Source of the DNA: Saprospiraceae bacterium
GTDB taxonomy: Bacteria > Bacteroidota > Bacteroidia > Chitinophagales > Saprospiraceae
NCBI GenBank assembly: GCA_016714985.1
Contig: JADKBS010000063.1
Span: 1-13,616 of the forward strand
Length of the DNA: 13,616 bases
Reading direction: 5' to 3'
Shown piece by piece: positions 8,935 through 13,616 of the stretch (position 1 is its first letter; each line of letters opens with the position of its first letter). The position numbers and the translations under genes are program-made. The notes under the pieces are model-generated. The model searched no databases, had not been told where the DNA came from, and saw only the letters and a program-made list of their open reading frames with translations.

Positions 8935-9375
8935 TTGGAATAAATAATGCGGCATTGGTTTGCCGTATTTTTTGCCAAATGTCGAATAAGAAAATGGAAA
9001 TCTGCAAGGAGTTTGATGAAGTCCCTTTTTCGTGGATAGCGAGAAAACCTGTTTGCATGGGATTGATTTTCAATTAGTTATAAATTAGCTTTACAATGTC
9101 CTTTTGAAGCTTATTAGCTACACCCCTCAAAATCCATAAGGCCCCAAAATTTTATCCCCCCGATAAATCCAAAAATAAATAGCCTCCGTATGTGAGGCAA
9201 AACCAAATGAAAACCAGCGGTAATTCCAACAACATAAAGCCCTATTAATTCCCATATTTTTTGACACCATAAAACCAAAAATAATTAATCAATAAGCATG
9301 GAATTTTCACCAACTGCACATCCTGCGGCCTGTCCATTTCATGCCATTTAATCATTCAATCAATTTCTTTCACCG
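8935..9375. other. Divergent control region between kinase operon and SnoaL cluster
   Basis: About 440 bp, AT-rich, with no credible gene: the short ORFs in it have no family signal. It separates the minus-strand kinase operon (start 8934) from the plus-strand SnoaL cluster (start 9376), so promoters for both directions are expected here. I found one good inverted repeat (8947-8968). C-rich and A-rich tracts lie around 9120-9180. I could not identify a full TTTG/TAnnTTTG promoter on either strand. Confidence 0.5.
8947..8968. promoter_or_regulatory. Inverted repeat in the leader of the kinase operon
   Basis: ATGCGGCA (8947-8954) and TGCCGTAT (8961-8968) form an 8-bp stem with one G-T pair around the 6-base loop TTGGTT. 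It lies 13 bp upstream of the kinase start codon. It could be a regulator operator (autoregulation by the LuxR protein) or a hairpin in the mRNA leader masking the start. It is not followed by a T run on the transcribed strand, so a terminator is unlikely. Confidence 0.4.
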
Positions 9376-10654
9376 ATGAAAAACAATCTCATTTTCGCAG
9401 CAATTTTTAGCCTACTTTCCTTTACTGCCTTTGCAGGAAAATTATCTGAATCAGTCCATGCTTTTTACAAAGCGGTAGATGGCGGCGACTTTGACAAAGC
9501 GGGCACTTTGCTCGCCGACGACGTGAAAGCCTACCTACCCTTCTCGCCGCAGGCGATGGACAAAATGGCCTATGAACAGCTTGGCATGAGCATGGGCGCT
9601 GCCTTCCCCGACATGCAGCACAAGGTGCTGGAAGTGACTGAAGGCAAGGCACGGCTGCTTTTAAAGCTTGGTTTACTGGCACGAACAAAGCATGATGGGC
9701 AACCACCCACAAACCGGGTGGAAACGCCTTTCCTCAGCTATTTCAAATACAATTCGAAGGCCTGATTACGGAGGTGGAACATCAATTCGATGCTGCCAGT
9801 TTCAATACTACCAATTGATGAAGGGCATTGACCCAAAAATGATGGCCGAAAAAAGGCATCCGAGACCTTTATGTACTGATAGACGGTGGCCAAACCGACC
9901 AGTTCCCGATGTACTGCGCTGCCGATTTCAAAATCTCAACCCGTTTTTGGGAGAACCCTCGACTGTGGAAAACTTTTCAAGGCTAATTCAAGGGCCAAAA
10001 CTGCCTTCGGACATGAAGCACTGGGGTAGCCGAAATCGTTTCAAATGGAAAATACGTGACTAAGGGGCATTTTCAGGCACTCGAACACGGGTAACATGAT
10101 GGGCAACCACCCTGCAACTTGAAAATGAAAGCCTGCCTTTCCTTGTGCTGGATGAATTGGATGAAAAGGGCAAAATTCGAAAGATAGTACTAAATTTGAC
10201 AGCAAGTCATTTTTTAGCCAAGTGATGGGCGAAAGCGTGGAGGAACAAGAACCGACAAACAGCACTGAGCATCTTGGAAAAACTTGATAAACGGAACTTG
10301 GATGGGGTGTGCGCATCCTTCGCCAAAGATGCAAAATTCACTGGATGGGCACCGCAAACAGTTGACGTACAAGGTTACCGGAACCGTCAGAGGGCGACCT
10401 GCTCGCCGCCTTCCGGATTCCCATTTCCAAGCGGATGAGGTGATGGTCGGAAGGCGGCAAAGTGATAGTACGACGCCATTTCACGGGCACGTATACTAGA
10501 CAAGTTCGGGCACACCTCCTTCAGATAAAAGGCAGTAGTACCTGCCACTGCAACCTAGGTTTCGAAGGCTAGCAAGCCCGTGGAGCTTTGGCTCAATCCG
10601 GATTTCATCAGGTTGCTCAGTAAAAATCGGTTGCCATTCCCAATGCCCAAGTGA
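9376..10654 (+). CDS. Secreted protein with three tandem SnoaL/NTF2-like domains (frameshifted)
   Basis: ATG at 9376 opens a clear signal peptide (MKNNLIFAAIFSLLSFTAFA). Three alpha+beta NTF2-like units follow: about 9433-9825 (SVHAFYKAVDGGDFDKAGTL, AAFPDMQHKVLEV), 9826-10218 (IRDLYVLIDGGQTDQFPMYC, NPFLGEPSTVE, LPFLVLDELDEKGKIRKI) and 10219-10654 (KLDKRNLDGVCASFAKDAKF, LLAAFPDSHFQADEV). Each unit carries a related motif: FTGTNK at 9672-9689, FSGT.NTGNMMGNHPAT at about 10070-10118, FTGTYT at 10480-10497. This G-T-x motif followed by M/F-G-x-P is typical of SnoaL-like polyketide cyclase-type proteins. SnoaL relatives are aldol cyclases or simply bind hydrophobic ligands; I cannot assign a substrate. 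Breaks include about 9650, 9690, 9765, 9865, 9995, 10085, 10185, 10225 and 10500-10560. The C-terminal part after 10500 is the least certain. Confidence 0.65.
9691..9708 (+). repeat. 18-base direct repeat, copy 1
   Basis: The 18 bases CATGATGGGCAACCACCC recur exactly at 10095-10112. Both copies encode the MMGNHP motif of successive SnoaL-like domains, which supports domain duplication within the gene. Confidence 0.8.
10095..10112 (+). repeat. 18-base direct repeat, copy 2
   Basis: Exact second copy of the 18 bases at 9691-9708, in the matching position of the second SnoaL-like domain. The flanking bases differ, so this is an old duplication or a constrained motif rather than a recent copy. 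Confidence 0.8.
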
Positions 10655-10883
10655 TAACCCAATCACCTCATTCTCATTTCTCAATTTAAAATCATGAAAA
10701 CAATCCCATTTTTCTTTTTCAGCATCTTGGCCTTTGCCTTCACGAGCCATGGAACTTGCCGCAGACGCCAATACCAAGCGGGACATCGCCAATATCAAAG
10801 AAACCAGCCTACGAGGCGCTGAACCAGCGCAGTTGGGATCTACTTTTCCACACCTTGCGACGGTGAAAACTACACAGAAGTGC

Positions 10884-11783
10884 CATCCGTTCCGTGCTGA
10901 CGGGCCTTGACGAGCAGCTGCTGGCGCAGCGCTTCATCAACTGGGTGAAGGGCTACCACCCCTCGCTCGGCGACGACTTTATCGCCCTCGACGGCAAGGC
11001 TGTTGCCTCCACCACGAGCGGCGGCAACACGTCGCTCCAGAACTTCATCTCCGTCGTCAGCGCCTTTGGCCACCGCAGCGGGATGGTTTACGGGATGAAG
11101 TCCTTCGAGAACGGCAAGGGCGGCGAGCCGGAGGCCCTGCGCACGCTCGTGGGCCAGCTGGGCCTCAGCGGCAAGGTCTTCACCATGGACGCCATGCACG
11201 CTAAAAAAAACTTTTGACCTGATTCTGCTCCTCGGCTGCCATTACCTGGCGCAGGTCAAGCGGAACTGCTGCAAGCTCTGGGAGGCGACCGCCCTCTGCA
11301 CGGCGCTCAGCCAACCGATTTCCACCTGCGAGTACTATGAGGAAAAGCACGGGCACCAGGTCCACAGGAGGGTCGGAACTGTACCACAACGAGGCTCTTC
11401 TGCCCCAGGGATGGAACGGCGTGCAGAGGCTGGTCGGGGGTCAGGCGCTGGGGCAACAAGAACCGCTTAAGCCGTTCGACGAGCGCTCCTACTACGTCCT
11501 CAGCAAGCCGCTCGACTCGGCCCGGCTGGTGGCCAAGGCCATCCAAGGGCACTGGGGCATAGAGAACAACCTGCACTGGGCTGAGACTTGTGTTGATGGC
11601 AGGAACGGGCGCCGTGACACCGAGGACAAAAAACTTTTTATCTCCGTGGTAGTGTGCCTCAACAATGCCGCCCTCAACCTTCTGCGCCTAGCTGGCTATA
11701 AACCCGTGAAGGACACCTTTGCAAAATTCGCCAACAAAGTCAATGAACTATACAATTTGTTTGAATCAAAAGTGAAAACTTAG
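10884..11783 (+). pseudogene. ISAs1-family DDE transposase, N-terminally truncated and frameshifted
   Basis: DDE transposase catalysing DNA cleavage and strand transfer. The reading begins IRSVLTGLDEQLLAQRF, continues DDFIALDGKAV (first Asp), FISVVSAFGHRSGMVYG, KVFTMDAMHAKKNF (second Asp), then after a frame change in an A run near 11205 LLLGCHYLAQVKRN, STCEYYEEKHGHQVHRRV, and after changes near 11375 and 11440-11475 FDERSYYVLSKPL, GHWGIENNLHW (catalytic Glu) and CLNNAALNLLRLAGY to TAG 11783. All three acidic residues survive. About 300 residues are present; full family members have about 370-400, so the N-terminal helical domain (roughly 90-100 residues) is missing. GC by hand count falls from 63% (10921-10980) to 38% (11701-11760) within the gene. 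Confidence 0.85.
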
Positions 11784-11799
11784 AACCAATCGCCTCTGC
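10884..11799 (+). mobile_element. ISAs1-family insertion sequence, left end missing
   Basis: The segment between the two halves of the SnoaL gene encodes an ISAs1-type transposase and differs in base composition. The right end is probably near 11799: AACCAATCGCCTCTG lies just after the transposase stop and, read inward as CAGAGGCGATTGGTT, resembles ISAs1-type terminal repeats. No matching left terminal repeat is present: SnoaL sequence passes directly into the middle of the transposase near 10884. Target duplication therefore cannot be judged. The element is either a deletion remnant or is truncated by misassembly. Confidence 0.7.
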
Positions 11800-12548
11800 G
11801 TCAAAGGGTGAAAAAACGCCATCGAGGTTTGCGGACAGTTTGCGGTAGGCTTCCCCGATTTCAAATTAGATATCAAAGACATTGCTCCAGTGGGCGAAGA
11901 GAAATACCTGCTGCGGCTCGAAAGAATCACTGGAACACACAAAGGCAGTTTCATGGGAATCCCGCCTACGGGCAAGGCAGTGAAATGGATGGACGCTGAT
12001 GTGGTGCAATTGAATTCTGTGGGCAAATGTTTCAGCCATGAAATCACGAACACGGGTGAAGTTCTGGTGCAAATTGGGCAAGCTTCCATGCTGAACCCGA
12101 ATACCCAAGTGGTCATGCAAGCCTACGAGAAATTCGGAAAAGGCGACATCCCCGGCCTGCTTGCTTTATGTGACGACAAGGTGATGTTCAACATCGAAGA
12201 CGCTATGTTTGATTCAAAGCCGAGGATGTTCAATGGCAAGGCCGAGGTGGGCAAATTCTTTGAGGAGCTTGGCGCAAAAATCAGGTATTCCAAGTTCCAA
12301 CCAACCCGGTTCGTGGCCGATGGCGACGATGTGTTCATCAGCGTGGCGGCAGAATACACCGATGCCGCTGGCAAGCAGAAATAGCGCAACGTACTTGCAT
12401 CAGTTCAAGGTTGTGAACGGAAAAATCACCTTGTTCAAGGAATAGATGGCATTGCAGAAGCGAATCTGAAAAAACCATAATGACCGTTTCAACCTGCGAA
12501 AATCAATCTTTTAGCAAATTTTATCTCATCAAAATAAATTCAACTCAA

Positions 12549-12964
12549 ATGAGCAACAATCTTTCGACCGTCCAACAAATCTGTGCCTGCTTTGGGCAGG
12601 GCGACATTCCCAACATCCTTAATCTGTTGGACGAAATTGCAATGGGAAAGCTGGGCGGACAATTCAGCACAAAACACCAGAGTGTCCCCTGGATAGCAAC
12701 CCCGCAACGGCAAAGGCTAGTGCGGTTGAGTTTTCGATGTCGGAAGCCGGTTTGCCAGATCCAAGGTTTTTCAGAGTGGTGAGCATCGTGGACCGGTGGC
12801 AGCAAAGTCGCAGCTAAGTTGTCATTGGGCGAGTCCCAGTCTGCGGCTACTGAAAGCAATACCAGGATGAAGAAATCCATCTATGGTCGTTCAGCGAAGC
12901 GGGTAAAGTCATCGGGCTTCGGCATTACCTCGATACGGCCAAACATATCGAAGCCACAAAATAA
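12549..12964 (+). CDS. Single-domain NTF2/SnoaL-like (ketosteroid isomerase-type) protein
   Basis: About 135 residues, no signal peptide, so cytoplasmic. ATG at 12549 gives MSNNLSTVQQICACFGQGDI, a typical NTF2-like first helix, followed by PNILNLLDE. Joined frames then read WESWADNSAQNT, NGKASAVEFFDV, VVSIVD, and QDEEIHLWSFSEAGKVIG followed by RHYLDTAKHIEATK up to TAA 12962-12964. The DEEIHLW and GKVI..RHYLDTA patterns match proteins annotated as nuclear transport factor 2 family or ketosteroid-isomerase-like. Frame changes occur near 12640, 12690, 12765, 12800, 12835 and 12860. Its sequence GQGDIPNILNLLDE resembles GKGDIPGLLALCDD of the second domain in the preceding gene, so it is probably a paralogue of that domain. 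Substrate unknown. Confidence 0.72.
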
Positions 12965-13035
12965 GTAGACAAGGGGTGGTCGTTGCCCGTGCGGTCGCGT
13001 TTTCTTACGCCACCTATCTTGATATCCTATCGACA

Positions 13036-13466
13036 ATGCCTGATTATCGATTTGTTACCGTCCGGAGAGTTTAGATCATCGCCATTGGAAAACGTTTGGC
13101 ACGAAATCAAAACCATGAGCCGTTGGCCGGATTGGTGGCCTTACGTTGCCAAAGTCGAGCTGTTGAAAGTAGGAGATTCGGACGAAATCGGTTCCATCCG
13201 CCGGATAACCTGGAAGACCACGCCTTTCCACCTCAGCACATCCGGGACTATCGAAATGCAAAAATACCAACCCATGGAAAGCCGGGCCTTTGGCGACTTG
13301 GAGGCAAGAGATCTGTTCTTCAATGACTAAAATGGCGTGACCACCGTGCGCTACGATTGGTTGTTGATCTCCACCAAAACATAGATCCATGATTAAACCG
13401 TTGATGCAGGACCACTTGGAACCACGACAAGGTGATGCAGAAACAGGTTATATTGGGCTAAAATGA
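13036..13466 (+). CDS. SRPBCC-superfamily protein (polyketide cyclase/dehydrase-like)
   Basis: START/Bet v1-like hydrophobic-ligand pocket of about 145 residues. From ATG at 13036 it reads MPDYRFVTV, then SSPLENVWHEIKTMSRWPDW, WPYVAKVELLKVGDSDEIGS, RRITWKTTPF, ESRAFGDLE, NGVTTVRYDWL and, at the end, WNHDKVMQ and TGYIGLK before TGA 13464-13466. The opening PLENVWHEI...MSRWPDWW..V is characteristic of the superfamily. Frame changes or stops occur at 13070, 13245, 13310-13330, 13375-13400 and 13440. It follows the NTF2-like gene by about 70 bp on the same strand and could belong to the same unit. A longer open frame from 12983 exists, but its first 20 or so residues do not fit the family. Function unknown; lipid or polyketide binding or cyclisation is typical of the family. 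Confidence 0.75.
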
Positions 13467-13526
13467 GGCTTTCACAAAAAGCGCTTTGGATTAAAGCATA
13501 GTAAAAAAGCGGCAACGGCATCAAAT

Positions 13527-13616
13527 ATGCCATCGCCAGCACTAAATGGATTGGCAGCTGACGTGGTCCCCTTCAACGACCCGCGGTACTCCGCCACCAA
13601 GTTCTTTGTAAGTACG
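13527..13616 (+). CDS. Possible start of another gene, truncated by the window end
   Basis: An open frame from ATG 13527 runs to the last base (30 codons, beginning MPSPALNGLAADVVPFNDPR). The same frame is open back to the SRPBCC stop region. No family is recognised and no ribosome site is visible. It could be the next gene of the cluster or noncoding sequence. Confidence 0.2.
   Translation, partial: MPSPALNGLAADVVPFNDPRYSATKFFVST

Larger units (their letters stand above)
10694..12445 (+). pseudogene. Secreted two-domain SnoaL/NTF2-like protein gene interrupted by an insertion sequence
   Basis: The left part (10694 to about 10883) starts with a signal peptide (MKTIPFFFFSILAFAF) and reads ELAADANTKRDIANIK, YEALNQRSWDLLF, CDGENYTEVP, the start of a SnoaL domain. 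Transposase sequence then takes over. The right part resumes near 11800 with KNAIEVCGQFAVGFPDFKLD, ITGTHKGSFMGIPPTGKAV (11926-11980), ISHEITNTGEV-like sequence, then in the same open frame a second domain: NTQVVMQAYEKFGKGDIPGL, MFNGKAEVGKFFEELG, RFVADGDDVFISVAAEYTD. After one frame change near 12380 it ends with the FKVVNGKITLFKE tail at 12445. The uninterrupted ORF at 11890-12384 shows directly that the two domains are fused. Across the insertion, only a few residues of the first domain appear to be missing. It follows the three-domain gene by about 40 bp and was probably co-transcribed. As it stands, only the second domain and half of the first could be made. Confidence 0.75.

Noticed and set aside
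8727..9077. Plus- and minus-strand ORFs of about 110 codons spanning the kinase start and the divergent gap
   Set aside because: Neither shows a family signal; both overlap the kinase signal peptide in wrong frames and run into AT-rich noncoding DNA.
10870..11199. 109-codon minus-strand ORF in the GC-rich segment
   Set aside because: It is a shadow of the transposase frame; GC-rich DNA keeps the opposite strand open, and the product is low-complexity in Ala, Glu, Val and Gly.
11190..11230. Programmed frameshift in the transposase at the A run near 11205
   Set aside because: An eight-A run could support slippage, as in some insertion sequences, but ISAs1 transposases are normally single-frame and other breaks in the same gene have no slippery site, so sequence error is simpler.

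Overview
The window looks like a chromosomal segment of a Bacteroidota bacterium, most plausibly from the Saprospiria. The evidence is a secreted PKD-repeat protein with a gliding-motility/type IX secretion C-terminal domain, a TPR-containing sensor kinase of the HisKA_3 class paired with a LuxR-type regulator, a Bacteroidota-like ECF sigma factor, few Shine-Dalgarno-like sites and a Bacteroidota-type -33/-7 promoter candidate. No tRNA, rRNA, CRISPR array or phage module was seen.

Layout. Positions 1-2169 (minus) hold a PKD/T9SS secreted protein whose 3' end runs off the window. A divergent AT-rich gap follows, then on the plus strand a Sua5/YciO/YrdC-type protein (2648-3248), a shortened MurQ etherase (3354-3866) and a secreted protein of unknown function (3999-5478). 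Positions 8934 down to 5502 (minus) form one tightly packed unit: TPR sensor kinase, LuxR response regulator, ECF sigma factor, small cupin. Divergent from it, on the plus strand, lies a run of SnoaL/NTF2-like genes: a three-domain protein (9376-10654), a two-domain protein (10694-12445) interrupted by an ISAs1-family insertion sequence, a single-domain protein (12549-12964), then an SRPBCC protein (13036-13466).

How they may work together (inference). The kinase unit and the SnoaL cluster are divergent and share one intergenic region of about 440 bp, so the regulator and sigma factor are natural candidates to control both directions. SnoaL/NTF2-like and SRPBCC folds are both small pockets for hydrophobic ligands, so the plus-strand cluster may bind or convert an unknown small hydrophobic compound, partly in the periplasm because two of the proteins begin with signal peptides.

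Quality warning. Almost every gene is broken by one- or two-base frame changes, sometimes in compensating pairs. Because this affects unrelated genes alike, the likeliest explanation is indel error in the sequence (for example an unpolished long-read assembly) rather than decay of each gene. Gene limits given here span these breaks and were rebuilt by joining frames. Three changes are not explained by single-base indels: loss of about 100 residues inside MurQ, loss of conserved motif residues in the YrdC-like protein, and the insertion sequence with its left end missing.
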